Under the pieces are notes generated by a model. That model was not told the origin of the DNA and searched no databases. It saw nothing but the letters and a program-made list of their open reading frames with translations. DNA of 64,000 nt from Vagococcus fluvialis (GTDB lineage: Bacteria > Bacillota > Bacilli > Lactobacillales > Vagococcaceae): positions 62,001 through 126,000 of the forward strand of contig NZ_QPJV01000003.1 in assembly GCF_003337315.1 (NCBI RefSeq). The letters run 5' to 3'. A program made the translations under genes and the position numbers. Positions 1-8,940 of the stretch are shown one piece after another (position 1 is the first letter of the stretch; each line of letters starts with the position of its first letter).

Positions 1-2
1 AA

Positions 3-215
3 GCCAAAGGAATCAGTGTTGAGTCAGTGACAAGTCGCAAAGCTTATTATGATGCCTTATCATTATTGGCATTAGATAAAACAGCCTTTTTTTATATTGT
101 CGGAAGTGATGATTTCTTAACAGAAAACATTACAGTACTACAAAAGGCTGGTATTTGGAATGAACGTATTGTCTTAGATAAACATGATTTCCAGTTAGAG
201 AAATTTTTGAAATAA
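3..215 (+). CDS. C-terminal fragment of an oxidoreductase-like protein
   Basis: The reading frame is open from the left edge of the window to a TAA at 213-215, so only about 70 C-terminal residues are present. The segment FFYIVGSDDFL, followed by a predicted helix and a short strand before the end, resembles the last beta-alpha unit of ferredoxin/flavodoxin reductase-type NAD(P)-binding domains, which read roughly 'CGS..m...v...L...G....I'. That match is by eye and weak. A GTG at 27 is in frame but nothing suggests it is a real start. A strong hairpin follows immediately. Confidence 0.4.
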   Translation, partial: AKGISVESVTSRKAYYDALSLLALDKTAFFYIVGSDDFLTENITVLQKAGIWNERIVLDKHDFQLEKFLK

Positions 216-223
216 TACTAATA

Positions 224-268
224 AAAGACTATGAGATAAGTTTAGTTACCTATCTCATAGTCTTTTTA
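224..268. terminator. Bidirectional terminator between convergent genes
   Basis: A perfect 15-bp stem (224-238 with 251-265) with a 12-nt loop, A-rich on one side and T-rich on the other. It can end transcription of the truncated gene on the left and of the lysR gene on the right. Confidence 0.85.
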
Positions 269-1150
269 TCCTATTCCTTTTGTCAAATCAACGACGGCAT
301 CATTGAAGCTTTTTTGAAATTGATTAAAATTACGACTTTGATTAACAATTAAGCTGATTAAAATATTTGGAGCATTTTCAATTGGGACTTTGACAAGTGG
401 CGCATGTTTTGGGACAATAATATCACTCATAAAAGCAACCATATTAGTTGAAGAAGCTACCGATACGGCAGTCCGAATTTCTTTAGTATAAAGAACTTGG
501 GGCTTTTTCATGTGATTATCATCCAACCATTTTTGAAAGACGCGCTCGTGAAGGTATCCTTTCTCTAGAGAGATACAGGAAGTGTTTTTAATGTCGCTAA
601 TTAATAAACGTTTCTTTTTAGCTAAAGGATTATTTACCGAAACCCAAGCAGACATCTCTTCTTGCTGAAGAGGAATTTGCATAATGTGGTACGGATCCAC
701 TGGTGAAAAATCGCTGGCAATAATTGCTAAAGGAACTTCTCCATCTCTAACAAGTTCCATCATCGCATCAGAACTTTCTTCTTCAATAAGTTTGAGTGAA
801 TCAGCGTATTTACCAAGTTTTGGTAAAAGCTGAGGCATAAAGTGACCGCCAATTGTTGGCAAAAGTCCAAAATAAACAATTTGATGATTAAAGTCATGAA
901 TTTCTTCATGTGCTTGTTCAATTGATGTGATAATTTGCTCTGAGTATTTTAATAATATAAGACCTGTTTCGGTCAAAGCGAGTTTTTTGTGATTATTTTT
1001 TCTATCTATTAAAAGAGTATCTAACTCTTCTTCTAAGCGTTTAATTGCCATGGAAATCGATGGCTGTGAGATGTAGAAGTAGGATGCTGTCTCAGTGAAG
1101 CTAAGAGTTTTAGCCAAATGATTAAAGTAAGTTAAATCTTTGATATTCAT
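266..1150 (-). CDS. LysR-family regulator divergent from lrgAB-lox
   Basis: A 294-residue LysR-type transcriptional regulator of usual length. The N-terminal winged helix-turn-helix lies at about residues 1-60 (ETASYFYISQPSISMAIKRL is the recognition-helix region), followed by a periplasmic-binding-protein-like effector domain. An AAAGGAAG ribosome site precedes the ATG. It is transcribed away from the lrgA-lrgB-lactate oxidase operon, and a long perfect inverted repeat sits between them. It is therefore probably the local regulator, comparable to CidR-type LysR proteins that control cid/lrg genes in response to acetate or pyruvate metabolism. That role is inferred from position. Confidence 0.9.
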   Translation of the reverse strand: MNIKDLTYFNHLAKTLSFTETASYFYISQPSISMAIKRLEEELDTLLIDRKNNHKKLALTETGLILLKYSEQIITSIEQAHEEIHDFNHQIVYFGLLPTIGGHFMPQLLPKLGKYADSLKLIEEESSDAMMELVRDGEVPLAIIASDFSPVDPYHIMQIPLQQEEMSAWVSVNNPLAKKKRLLISDIKNTSCISLEKGYLHERVFQKWLDDNHMKKPQVLYTKEIRTAVSVASSTNMVAFMSDIIVPKHAPLVKVPIENAPNILISLIVNQSRNFNQFQKSFNDAVVDLTKGIG

Positions 1151-1178
1151 CTGAATCTTCCTTTGCTTGTGATTTTTG

Positions 1179-1231
1179 TATCATAAGTAAAACATATCAT
1201 TCTTCTGTTAACATAAATTTTACTTATGATA
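1179..1231. promoter_or_regulatory. 14-bp inverted repeat in the lysR/lrgA divergent region
   Basis: TATCATAAGTAAAA at 1179-1192 and its exact reverse complement at 1218-1231 are separated by 25 bp, between the two divergent genes. The size and spacing fit a two-site LysR operator. A possible -10 (TATTAT, 1246-1251) for lrgA lies just downstream. The repeat is directly visible; the binding protein is inferred. Confidence 0.65.
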
Positions 1232-1320
1232 ACATAATTAATCGGTATTATCCAAAGATAGAAATGCATGATATATTGAGTTCGTTAAAACGTTTACAGG
1301 TAATGGAAGGACGGATTTTT

Positions 1321-1740
1321 GTGAAGTTGATCAAGGAAATATTTATCATTATGCTATTCGCATTTTTAGGAGAAATGATTTCTCTTCTTTTATTAAATGT
1401 CATGGTAGTGCCTGGTAGTGTGATAGGAATGGTGTTACTCTTTTTAGCTCTTCATTATAAAGTAGTACCAATGAAGTCAGTTGAAGAGGTAGGAACATGG
1501 CTAACCAATAATATGGGAATCTTTTTTGTTCCTGCAGGAGTTGGTTTGATGGCTAATTTCGACACACTAGCTGATACTTGGTGGCAATTACTTCTAGTGA
1601 TTGTTGTAACTACTGCTTTAATGATGGCTTTTGTAGGGAAAGTGGTTCAAACAATGAAGCGTAAGTTTGATAAAAAGACCTTACTAAGTATGGAACATCA
1701 TTTAGAAGAAAGAAAAGGAGGAGACACTCATGTTAAGTAA
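1321..1740 (+). CDS. lrgA: CidA/LrgA family membrane protein
   Basis: A 139-residue protein with four predicted membrane segments, typical of the LrgA/CidA family (FLGEMISLLLLNVMVVPGSV and NNMGIFFVPAGVGLM are family-like). The frame is open from an ATG at 1264, but the GTG at 1321 has a GGAAGGA site 9 nt upstream and gives the family's usual N-terminus (MKLIKEIFI), so I place the start there. It overlaps lrgB by 11 bp. LrgA and LrgB form a membrane complex, historically described as holin/antiholin-like and more recently as a pyruvate transporter in streptococci and, as PftAB, in Bacillus. The lactate oxidase gene next door favours the pyruvate role. Confidence 0.9.
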   Translation: MKLIKEIFIIMLFAFLGEMISLLLLNVMVVPGSVIGMVLLFLALHYKVVPMKSVEEVGTWLTNNMGIFFVPAGVGLMANFDTLADTWWQLLLVIVVTTALMMAFVGKVVQTMKRKFDKKTLLSMEHHLEERKGGDTHVK

Positions 1741-2437
1741 GTTAGCAACGAGCCCCTTCTTGTGGATTTCATTAACTGCTGGTCTTTATTTATTAGGTGG
1801 AAAACTAAAAGCGAAATGGCCTCTAAACCCATTGTTTAATCCATTAGTATTCTCAATTACGATTATTATTGGTATTTTGATGTTATTCAATATTCCATTA
1901 GAAACTTACGAGCAAGGTGGGCAATTATTTAGTTTACTGATTACCCCAGCTACAGTAGCACTTGCAATTAAGTTGGAACAAAATTTTGAGTACTTTAAAA
2001 AATATTATCCAGCGATTTTAGTGGGAATTTTAACAGGGGTTATTTTCCATACAGCGATGATTTATTTCTTCTCAATTTTACTGAAACTTGATAAAAATCT
2101 AGTCATGACTTTAATACCAAAATCTATTACTACTGCTATTGCAGTTGATGTTTCAAGCGCATTAGGAGGCATTGTTTCCTTAACCGTTGCTGTAGTCGTT
2201 TTTACAGGTGTTGTTGGTTCCCTAGTTGGCCCATGGATTATGAAGGTATTTAATATTACAGACCCTGTTGCACAAGGTGTGGCTTTTGGTAGCTCAGCCC
2301 ATGCAGTAGGAACCTCAAAAGCGATTGAACTTGGTGAAATCCAAGGAGCTATGTCAGGCTTATCGATTGTAATTACAGGTATCACTGTTGTTATCCTTGC
2401 GCCATTAACTGGACCGATTACCAATTTATTCTTTTAA
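1730..2437 (+). CDS. lrgB: LrgB/CidB family membrane protein
   Basis: A 235-residue, multi-membrane-segment protein of the LrgB/CidB family, at its usual length. The C-terminal part contains the conserved GVAFGSSAHAVGTSKAIELG and GAMSGLSI stretches. Its ATG overlaps the end of lrgA and follows a strong AAAGGAGGAG site, so the two are translationally coupled. Together they probably form a pyruvate or related small-acid carrier. The next gene, lactate oxidase, starts 28 bp downstream with no terminator between, making one operon. Confidence 0.92.
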   Translation: MLSKLATSPFLWISLTAGLYLLGGKLKAKWPLNPLFNPLVFSITIIIGILMLFNIPLETYEQGGQLFSLLITPATVALAIKLEQNFEYFKKYYPAILVGILTGVIFHTAMIYFFSILLKLDKNLVMTLIPKSITTAIAVDVSSALGGIVSLTVAVVVFTGVVGSLVGPWIMKVFNITDPVAQGVAFGSSAHAVGTSKAIELGEIQGAMSGLSIVITGITVVILAPLTGPITNLFF

Positions 2438-2465
2438 AATAAAAAAATGATAAGGCGGGTTTCAA

Positions 2466-3575
2466 ATGACAGAACAAATCACATATGATGCACCAACAAT
2501 CGAACAAGAAATCGAAGTAATCAGTACCTATCACTTAGAAGAAGCGGCAAGTCACGTTGTACCTAAGGGTGGATTTGATTATATGGCAGGTGGATCTGGA
2601 AAAGAATTTACTTTAAAACGTAATGACTCAGCATGGAATAAAAAAGGTATCTTACCTCGTGTTTTAGCCAATGTAGAAAATCCAGATACATCGACATCAA
2701 TTTTTGAACATGATTTAAAAGTACCATTTATTATGGCGCCAATCGCAGCGCACGGCTTAGCTCATGCGACTAAAGAAGCTGGAACAGCGCGTGGTATTTC
2801 TGAATTTGGAGGCACAATTATGTCAATCAGTGCTTACTCAGGAGCAACTTTTGAAGAGATTGATAAAGGCTTAAATGGTAATCCACGTTGGTTCCAAATT
2901 TATATGAGTAAAGATGAAGAAATGAATAAAAACATCTTAGATGAAGCTAAACAAGATGGTGCAACAGCGATTATTTTAACGGCTGATGCAACTTTAAGTG
3001 GTAATCGTGAGCGTGATATTACGAATAAATTTGTTTACCCATTTGGTATGCCAATTGTTTCTCGTTACTTAACAGGTTCTGGTAAGAACATGTCATTAAA
3101 TAATATTTACGCTCAATCAAAACAAAAAATTGAGCCAGCAGATGTGAAATTCATCGCTGAATATTCTGGTTTACCTGTTTTTGTTAAAGGCATTCAAACA
3201 CCAGAAGATGCGTTACTTGCCATTGGAGCAGGAGCTTCAGGTATTTGGGTATCAAACCATGGTGGACGTCAATTAGACCAAGCACCAGGCTCATTTGAAA
3301 CCCTTGAAGCAATTTCTAAAGCTGTTGCTGGTCAAGTACCAATCGTATTTGATAGTGGTGTGCGACGTGGGGAACATATCTTTAAAGCTTTAGCTAGTGG
3401 CGCAGATATTATTGCTGTCGGTCGTCCAGTATTGTTTGGACTTGCTTTAGGTGGCTACAAAGGTGTTAAATCAGTTTTAGAATACTTTGAAACTGACTTA
3501 AAACGTGTGATGCAATTAGCAGGGACACAAACTATTGAAGACGTGAAAAACACTCAGTTGTTTGATATGGAATAA
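2466..3575 (+). CDS. lox: FMN-dependent L-lactate oxidase
   Basis: A 369-residue FMN-dependent alpha-hydroxy-acid oxidase. It strongly resembles Aerococcus viridans lactate oxidase along its length: [20 protein letters not shown] near the flavin site, [22 protein letters not shown] with the catalytic His and substrate-binding Arg, and [10 protein letters not shown] followed by [12 protein letters not shown] in the phosphate-binding end of the TIM barrel. It is expected to convert L-lactate and oxygen to pyruvate and hydrogen peroxide in the cytoplasm. It is the third gene of lrgA-lrgB-lox, directly coupling pyruvate formation to a likely pyruvate carrier. Other alpha-hydroxy acids remain possible substrates. 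Confidence 0.92.
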   Translation: MTEQITYDAPTIEQEIEVISTYHLEEAASHVVPKGGFDYMAGGSGKEFTLKRNDSAWNKKGILPRVLANVENPDTSTSIFEHDLKVPFIMAPIAAHGLAHATKEAGTARGISEFGGTIMSISAYSGATFEEIDKGLNGNPRWFQIYMSKDEEMNKNILDEAKQDGATAIILTADATLSGNRERDITNKFVYPFGMPIVSRYLTGSGKNMSLNNIYAQSKQKIEPADVKFIAEYSGLPVFVKGIQTPEDALLAIGAGASGIWVSNHGGRQLDQAPGSFETLEAISKAVAGQVPIVFDSGVRRGEHIFKALASGADIIAVGRPVLFGLALGGYKGVKSVLEYFETDLKRVMQLAGTQTIEDVKNTQLFDME

Positions 3576-3576
3576 T

Positions 3577-3623
3577 AAAAAAGCTTTTCCAAAGGAATCA
3601 TATTCCGATGGAAAAGCTTTTTT
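3577..3623. terminator. Bidirectional terminator, lox / clc
   Basis: A 15-bp stem (3577-3591 with 3609-3623), with inner pairing of GGAAT and ATTCC, flanked by A and T runs. It lies between convergent lox and the chloride channel gene and overlaps the latter's stop codon. Confidence 0.85.
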
Positions 3624-5169
3624 ATGAAGAATGGCTTCTCATGATTAAATCTTGTTTCAAACTTTCAGCTAGCCCTTCATCAGTTAGAATAATAAGGACG
3701 TCACCACAGTGAATCAGAGTATCTCCATGAGGGATAAATTCACTTTCTCCGCGTCTTATAGAGGTTAGAAGCATATGGCTTGGCCAGTTAATATCTCGAA
3801 CCATCTGCTCATCAAATAGACTCTCCACGATAATTGGGAACTCAATAATTGTTTTCGAACCTTTAATATCCTCCTCATCTGAAGTAACTAAGTTTTCTAA
3901 TAATGATTCGTAAATAGGTTTACCTTTTAAGAAGTCAACGGTGATATAACTAATAAGTACGACCACTCCTATAGACATTAAATGAGAAAAACTACCAACC
4001 ATTTCAGTGATTAGAATCATACCGGTCAAAGGAGCTTTACTAATAGCTGAAAAATAGCCAGCCATAGCTAAAATGAGAAAGCTTTTAATATATATACTAT
4101 CAATGCCTATAGTCTGGGTTAAAATAGTACCAAATAAGACGCCGATAATGGCCCCTAAACTTAGTATAGGTAAGAAAATACCACCTGGAAGGCCAGATCC
4201 GTAAGAAATCATGGAAAATAAAAAACGAAAGATAAATAACGTTATCAGTATTAAAATGCTGAAGTTATTAGTAGTTAATTGAATAATGATGTCATGTCCT
4301 CCTCCCAGTAAACTAGGAAGAAATAACCCAATGGGAATAACCAATAAAATAGGTATGACACCATAAAAATAGGAAGGTAATTTCGGAATCTTTTGAAATA
4401 TTTTTGACGAATATAAAAGAACCTGTTGATAGCCTATTGCTAGGGTACCGATTAAAATCCCTAAAATGATTAACGTCCAGTAATATTTTAAAGGTAATGT
4501 TTCCAGTTCTCCAATGTAGAGAGTGGGTTGTAGGCCAAAAAAGTGCATCGAAACAAAATTACTTGTAATAGTCGCTGAAAAAGCTGTTAATAAAACAAGA
4601 GGTGAGAAAGAGTGGTGAACTTCTTCTAAGATGAATAACAAGCCAGCAATAGGTGCGTTAAAAGCAGCCGATAAACCAGCGCTAGCACCACTAGAAATAA
4701 GTATTTTTTTCTCAGCATTAGTTGTCTTTGTGTGTTCTCCAATACCTTGAGCAACAACCGCACCTAGTTGAATTGATGGGCCTTCACGTCCAAGAAATAG
4801 TCCCATACCAAGTGCGAGAATGCCTCCAACAAATTTTTTCCACAAAACGGACCACCAATTAATACTCAGCTGGCCTCTTAATTGTCCTTCGACTTGTGGA
4901 ATCCCGCTCCCTTTAATATTAGGATCACTTTTGATTAATCTGCCAAGAATATAAGCCACCATCAAACTGATCAGGATCCAGCCTAAAATAGCGATAGGGT
5001 GTTGCTTTAAGTAATAATAAATAGTATCTAAATGGTGTGAGACAAAACCGATAGCGAGTCTAAATAAGCTGACAACTAAACCAACGGCTAGTCCAATCAA
5101 AACACCCTTACCAATAAACAAAATCTTTGTGCCATCTAATTTGCGAATATCATCGTAATACTTCATCAT
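3622..5169 (-). CDS. ClC-family chloride channel or antiporter with TrkA-C domain
   Basis: A 515-residue membrane protein. The ClC signature loops are clear: GSGIPQ at residues 87-92, GREGP at 127-131 with the gating glutamate E129, and GLPGGIFLP further on. The last 75 residues (DEQMVRDINWPSHMLLTSIR to GDVLIILTDEG) form a cytoplasmic TrkA-C-like regulatory domain, common in Firmicutes ClC proteins instead of CBS pairs. It probably moves chloride or fluoride; the choice between channel and proton-coupled exchanger cannot be settled by eye. It is monocistronic, with a roughly 230-bp leader on the far side shared with the divergent gene at 5401. Confidence 0.92.
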   Translation of the reverse strand: MMKYYDDIRKLDGTKILFIGKGVLIGLAVGLVVSLFRLAIGFVSHHLDTIYYYLKQHPIAILGWILISLMVAYILGRLIKSDPNIKGSGIPQVEGQLRGQLSINWWSVLWKKFVGGILALGMGLFLGREGPSIQLGAVVAQGIGEHTKTTNAEKKILISSGASAGLSAAFNAPIAGLLFILEEVHHSFSPLVLLTAFSATITSNFVSMHFFGLQPTLYIGELETLPLKYYWTLIILGILIGTLAIGYQQVLLYSSKIFQKIPKLPSYFYGVIPILLVIPIGLFLPSLLGGGHDIIIQLTTNNFSILILITLFIFRFLFSMISYGSGLPGGIFLPILSLGAIIGVLFGTILTQTIGIDSIYIKSFLILAMAGYFSAISKAPLTGMILITEMVGSFSHLMSIGVVVLISYITVDFLKGKPIYESLLENLVTSDEEDIKGSKTIIEFPIIVESLFDEQMVRDINWPSHMLLTSIRRGESEFIPHGDTLIHCGDVLIILTDEGLAESLKQDLIMRSHSS

Positions 5170-5400
5170 AAACTCCTTTTAATTTATGTTAGTTAAGGTA
5201 TGTGATAAAAGGAGCTAGCTAAATCCATAACAAGCTTTAATTAAATGATTAAAGACTAGTCTGTCTCTGATTTGGCTTATTTTTTTCAACAGTGTCAACT
5301 TCTTTCTCTGTGATTCTATTATCTATGTTACTATAAAAGTGTAAAAATTAAAAATACATTTGTTGTTGTTAATTCAGTCATTTAAAAAGGAGAGGTAAAT

Positions 5401-6414
5401 ATGATTATTCATGCTACTAAAAAAGCATTACCATTATTTAGTTACTTAACACCGTCAAAAGATGTAGATGAAGCTAAAATACACTCCAATCAAAATCCAT
5501 TAAACAGTTGGCATGCTAATTACTTTAATGTGAATCGAAAGAAAATGTTATTGTTAGTGAATGATGCTTCTCTTTATACGATTCTGATCCCCGATGTCAA
5601 CGCTACTAGAAAAAAAGAATTAGATAAACTTATTAGTGAGGCTCTAAAAATACAGTTAAAAACAGATGACTTTCTAACATCTTTAACAGATCCTTATTTA
5701 GAGCAGCTAGGGGAAATTGAAGTCGCGACTGGTTATAACAGAAAAGTGACAAGTACTTCTAATCATTTTATTTTAATGCTAGAAAATTATATTTTTGAAG
5801 AACGTAAAGCTTTGTCACCTACCAAATTAGCTTCTTGGCTAAATGAAGTACCCGTATCTTCTCTTAAACATGTTTATCCTTTCAGGGAATTAAAAGCTTG
5901 GTTAAGCGGGGAAGAAAAGCCGATTTCGAACGAAGGGTTACTTGTTAATGGAAAAGTCAAAATTGATAAAACTTGGGACGATTTTTCTGTATGGCAAGAA
6001 AAAAGCAACAAAGTTGAGTGTGAAGAACTAGATCCTATGACGTTAGAACAAGATTATATACGTCATTCTGAAAACTTAGTGAATGGATTTATAACGTATC
6101 TTGAGAAGGAAGAAAATTTATCTAACAAAGTGGTGAGAAGACATGCAGATAATGCTAGTGTTTTTATGGATTTTTTAATGTTTTCAGTTCTTTACACACC
6201 TTTAGGGGATGGAACGGATTTAACGATTTATTTCTATTGGTTAATTGATAAGGGAATTGTTATGTCTGATTATGGTTTTAACGGACAAATAGCAGCACTA
6301 AAAAAATTCTATCAGTTTTTATACTATGTAAATGAAATTGATGCTCAGGAATTGAAAGAGAGAAAAGAAAATATTAGAGACAGTAAAGAGATTATATTTG
6401 ACTTATTAATTTGA
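5401..6414 (+). CDS. DUF6933-like N-terminal domain with a second helical domain
   Basis: A 337-residue protein of unknown function. Residues 1 to about 160 (MIIHATKKALPLF, NSWHANYFNVNRKKMLLLVN, a conserved W/H/N pattern) resemble the DUF6933 family. Residues 210-337 form a separate, probably all-helical unit (LVNGFITYLEKEENLS, VVRRHADNASVFMDFL, IAALKKFYQFLYYVNEI) that recalls the SAM-like core-binding fold of tyrosine recombinases, but no recombinase catalytic domain follows. The GGAGAGG ribosome site is good. It stands alone, with a short hairpin behind it. The function is unknown; a nucleic-acid-binding role for the second half is only a guess. Confidence 0.75.
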   Translation: MIIHATKKALPLFSYLTPSKDVDEAKIHSNQNPLNSWHANYFNVNRKKMLLLVNDASLYTILIPDVNATRKKELDKLISEALKIQLKTDDFLTSLTDPYLEQLGEIEVATGYNRKVTSTSNHFILMLENYIFEERKALSPTKLASWLNEVPVSSLKHVYPFRELKAWLSGEEKPISNEGLLVNGKVKIDKTWDDFSVWQEKSNKVECEELDPMTLEQDYIRHSENLVNGFITYLEKEENLSNKVVRRHADNASVFMDFLMFSVLYTPLGDGTDLTIYFYWLIDKGIVMSDYGFNGQIAALKKFYQFLYYVNEIDAQELKERKENIRDSKEIIFDLLI

Positions 6415-6417
6415 TAT

Positions 6418-6436
6418 GAGCTTGATAGCTCCTTTT
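6418..6436 (+). terminator. Short terminator
   Basis: A short GAGCT/AGCTC stem (6418-6422 with 6427-6431) is followed directly by CTTTTT. It is weak, but placed right after the stop of the preceding gene. Confidence 0.45.
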
Positions 6437-6505
6437 TGATTCTTCTTGTTTTTCTTAGTATAATAAGCAAAGAAAATTAGTCTTAAGAGAAACGGAGTAT
6501 ATATA

Positions 6506-7477
6506 ATGACAACCAATTTTTGGGCAGAATTACCAAAGCCTTTTTTTATTTTAGCACCAATGGAAGATGTGACTGATGTTGTGTTTCGCCATGTTGTAAA
6601 AACAGCAGGAGCACCAGATGTATTCTTTACAGAATTTACTAACTCAGACAGCTATTGTCATCCAGATGGTCGTGACAGTGTACGTGGACGTTTAGTTTTT
6701 ACTGAGGATGAACAGCCAATTGTTGCCCATATTTGGGGAGATAAACCTGAATTTTTCCGTGAAATGAGTATTGGAATGGCAGAGATGGGCTTTAAAGGAA
6801 TCGATATTAACATGGGATGTCCTGTGCCAAACGTAGCCGATAGAGGTAAGGGAAGTGGTTTAATACTTCGTCCTGAAACAGCAGCAGAATTAATCGAAGC
6901 AGCTAAAGTTGGAGGCCTCCCAGTTAGCGTGAAAACTCGACTTGGTTTTAAAGAATTATCAGAGATGGAAGCTTGGATTACACATTTGTTAAAACAAGAC
7001 ATTGCTAATCTGTCTATTCATTTAAGAACAAGAGAAGAGATGAGTAAAGTAGATGCTCATTTTGATATGATTCCAGCGATTATGAAAATTCGTGATGAGG
7101 TAGCACCAAATACTTTAATCACGATTAATGGAGATATTTTAGACCGTCAAATGGGACTAGAACTGGTTGAGAAATACGGAGTAGATGGGATTATGATTGG
7201 CCGCGGTGTCTTTAAGAATCCTTATTGCTTTGAAAAAGAACCTAAAGAGCATACTTCAGAAGAGTTACTTGGTTTACTGAATTTACAAATTGATTTACAA
7301 GATAAATACGGTGAATTAGTCCCACGTTCAATCGTTGGCTTACATCGTTTCTTTAAGATTTATGTTAAAGGTTTCCCAGGAGCAAGTGATTTACGTGTGA
7401 AATTAATGGGAACAAAGTCAACAGATGAAGTAAGAGAAATATTGGCTGCTTTTAAACGTGGGGAGTTTATACCGTAA
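6506..7477 (+). CDS. tRNA-dihydrouridine synthase
   Basis: A 323-residue FMN-dependent Dus enzyme that reduces uridine to dihydrouridine in tRNA. The N-terminal TIM barrel shows [12 protein letters not shown], then [20 protein letters not shown] containing the catalytic cysteine, SVKTRLGF, and [13 protein letters not shown] in the phosphate-binding strand. A helical RNA-binding domain makes up the C-terminal 80 residues. It is of the divergent Firmicutes type that is often present alongside DusB; the modified tRNA position cannot be read from sequence. It is monocistronic, with an imperfect hairpin behind it. Confidence 0.93.
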   Translation: MTTNFWAELPKPFFILAPMEDVTDVVFRHVVKTAGAPDVFFTEFTNSDSYCHPDGRDSVRGRLVFTEDEQPIVAHIWGDKPEFFREMSIGMAEMGFKGIDINMGCPVPNVADRGKGSGLILRPETAAELIEAAKVGGLPVSVKTRLGFKELSEMEAWITHLLKQDIANLSIHLRTREEMSKVDAHFDMIPAIMKIRDEVAPNTLITINGDILDRQMGLELVEKYGVDGIMIGRGVFKNPYCFEKEPKEHTSEELLGLLNLQIDLQDKYGELVPRSIVGLHRFFKIYVKGFPGASDLRVKLMGTKSTDEVREILAAFKRGEFIP

Positions 7478-7483
7478 AGAATG

Positions 7484-7521
7484 AAAAGGAGATCAACTTT
7501 AAAAGTTAGTCTCTTTTTTTA
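7484..7521 (+). terminator. Terminator after dus
   Basis: An imperfect hairpin (AAAGGAGATCAACTTT pairing with AAAGTTAGTCTCTTT) ends in a run of T residues. Confidence 0.6.
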
Positions 7522-7595
7522 TTTAACAGAAGTTTGATTATACTGAGTCATGATATAATGAAAAATATTAAGTTCTTTTGTTAAGGAGGACTTCA

Positions 7596-7856
7596 GTGTC
7601 TATAAAACAGGTTAAAACAATAAAAATTGTCAGAACGATATTATTAACACTCTTTTTTTATTTTATGTGGAATCGAGATGTAGGATTTGTAATTACTATA
7701 TTGACAATTATTTGTGCTGGAGCTTTAGGAGAAACATTACCGAAAGAATATAAAGTAGGAAATACGTTTTTAGATAATAAATTAAGGTGGTTAGAAGTAA
7801 CTATTGAAGTGATGATACCGATTATATTCGGAGTGGTGTTGAGTATTATCTTATAA
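7596..7856 (+). CDS. Small membrane protein of unknown function
   Basis: An 86-residue protein beginning at a GTG (7596) that is preceded by a TTAAGGAGGA site. A TTG at 7578 is in frame but lies before the ribosome site and is rejected. Hydrophobic segments at about residues 10-24, 28-46 and 67-86 suggest two or three membrane passes. I do not recognise a family. It stands alone between two terminators. Confidence 0.65.
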   Translation: MSIKQVKTIKIVRTILLTLFFYFMWNRDVGFVITILTIICAGALGETLPKEYKVGNTFLDNKLRWLEVTIEVMIPIIFGVVLSIIL

Positions 7857-7924
7857 ACTAAGCGTTAGTATTATCCGTAGCTATAGATAGCTAGGTTGGT
7901 AAATAGTAAATCATACATATAAAA

Positions 7925-7970
7925 AAACAAAGAAGAATCTTAATTTTTATAGGTATCTTCTTTGTTTGCT
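7925..7970. terminator. Terminator hairpin downstream of the small membrane gene
   Basis: A perfect 12-bp stem (7925-7936 with 7956-7967), A-rich before and T-rich inside the right arm. It isolates the following rpiR gene. Confidence 0.7.
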
Positions 7971-8034
7971 GAATTCTAGAAAAAAATTGTAATAGGCATT
8001 TCTAAATAACTCAAAAAACCACCTATTCAGTATA

Positions 8035-8043
8035 TGCTATAAT
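8035..8043 (+). promoter_or_regulatory. Extended -10 promoter of rpiR
   Basis: TGCTATAAT at 8035-8043 is a perfect extended -10 element, 32 bp before the ATG at 8076. No convincing -35 is needed with such an element. Confidence 0.6.
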
Positions 8044-8075
8044 AAATTAAATAGTTTACTAAAAGGGGATGTCTT

Positions 8076-8810
8076 ATGGAAATAGATATTTATAAGTTAG
8101 TTAATCGTTATCAGTTAACAGATACAGAAACATCTATTTTAAAAAAGATATTGATAGATCCAGAAAAAAGTCTTGAAATGAGTGTTAGAGAGATAGCGAG
8201 TGAAAATTATTCGTCACCAGCTACTGTTGTTAAATTAGCTAAAAAAATGGGCTATACAGGTTACACTGATATGGTTTACCGATTATATTTTATACAAAAA
8301 AACCTGAATAACAAAGATGAGAATTCTTTATCTTCGATTTTTAATAGCGATTTGTTCTCAGAAATTTCGGAAATATCTGTCGAAACATTTGTTGATTTGT
8401 TAGCAGTAGCTAAGAAACAAAATCTACGTATTTACTTAACAGGAAGTGGGTTCTCGAAGCCAATTGCGGAATATATTTGCATGAAATTATTAGTAAATGG
8501 CTTTGATTGTATATTCACTGATTTATTTGCTGTTTATGAACAAGAAAGTGATCGTGAGGCAATAGTTGTCTTAATATCTCAATCAGGGGAAACTGGAAAT
8601 ATTATAAAAATAGCTCAAAGGGCTAAGAAAAATAATCATACCATTGTTCTTTTCACAGGTGAAAAAGAGACAACCTTAACTGATTTGGCAGACGTTTCTT
8701 TTATAATAAAAAACGATTATTTGCTTAATGATCAAAATAAAAATCAGAATTATTTTTATTCTGCTTGCTTATTTTTCTTTGAATATCTAAATTCTAGAGC
8801 AACTAATTAA
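8076..8810 (+). CDS. RpiR/MurR-family regulator of the alpha-glucoside/gluconate PTS operon
   Basis: A 244-residue regulator. The N-terminal RpiR helix-turn-helix (about residues 15-75, SVREIASENYSSPATVVKLA) is followed by a SIS sugar-phosphate-binding domain (about 100-235) with LTGSGFSKPIAEYI and VVLISQSGETGNI. Such proteins sense phosphosugars. It is upstream of, and co-directional with, the EIIBC-GH4-Gnd-kinase-EIIA genes, separated from them by its own terminator and a promoter. It is therefore probably their local regulator responding to a pathway phosphosugar such as 6-phosphogluconate or a disaccharide phosphate; the ligand is inference. Confidence 0.92.
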   Translation: MEIDIYKLVNRYQLTDTETSILKKILIDPEKSLEMSVREIASENYSSPATVVKLAKKMGYTGYTDMVYRLYFIQKNLNNKDENSLSSIFNSDLFSEISEISVETFVDLLAVAKKQNLRIYLTGSGFSKPIAEYICMKLLVNGFDCIFTDLFAVYEQESDREAIVVLISQSGETGNIIKIAQRAKKNNHTIVLFTGEKETTLTDLADVSFIIKNDYLLNDQNKNQNYFYSACLFFFEYLNSRATN

Positions 8811-8855
8811 GCTTCAATAGATAACATGTTATTGTTATTTGTTGAAGCTTTTTCT
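8809..8855 (+). terminator. Terminator after rpiR
   Basis: A 9-bp stem AAGCTTCAA (8809-8817) with TTGAAGCTT (8842-8850), followed by TTTTCT. The loop contains an ATAACATGTT repeated again at 8873-8882. Confidence 0.7.
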
Positions 8856-8940
8856 GTTTTCTGAAAAAATGGATAACATGTTTACTATTAAGTAAATACT
8901 TTTTCAAATAAGTGAAAGCACTTTTTTTTAAAAAAAATCG

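Noticed and set aside
2062-2424. Minus-strand ORF of 120 codons inside lrgB
   Set aside because: Lies wholly antisense to a clear lrgB gene; low-complexity proline/threonine composition and no ribosome site.
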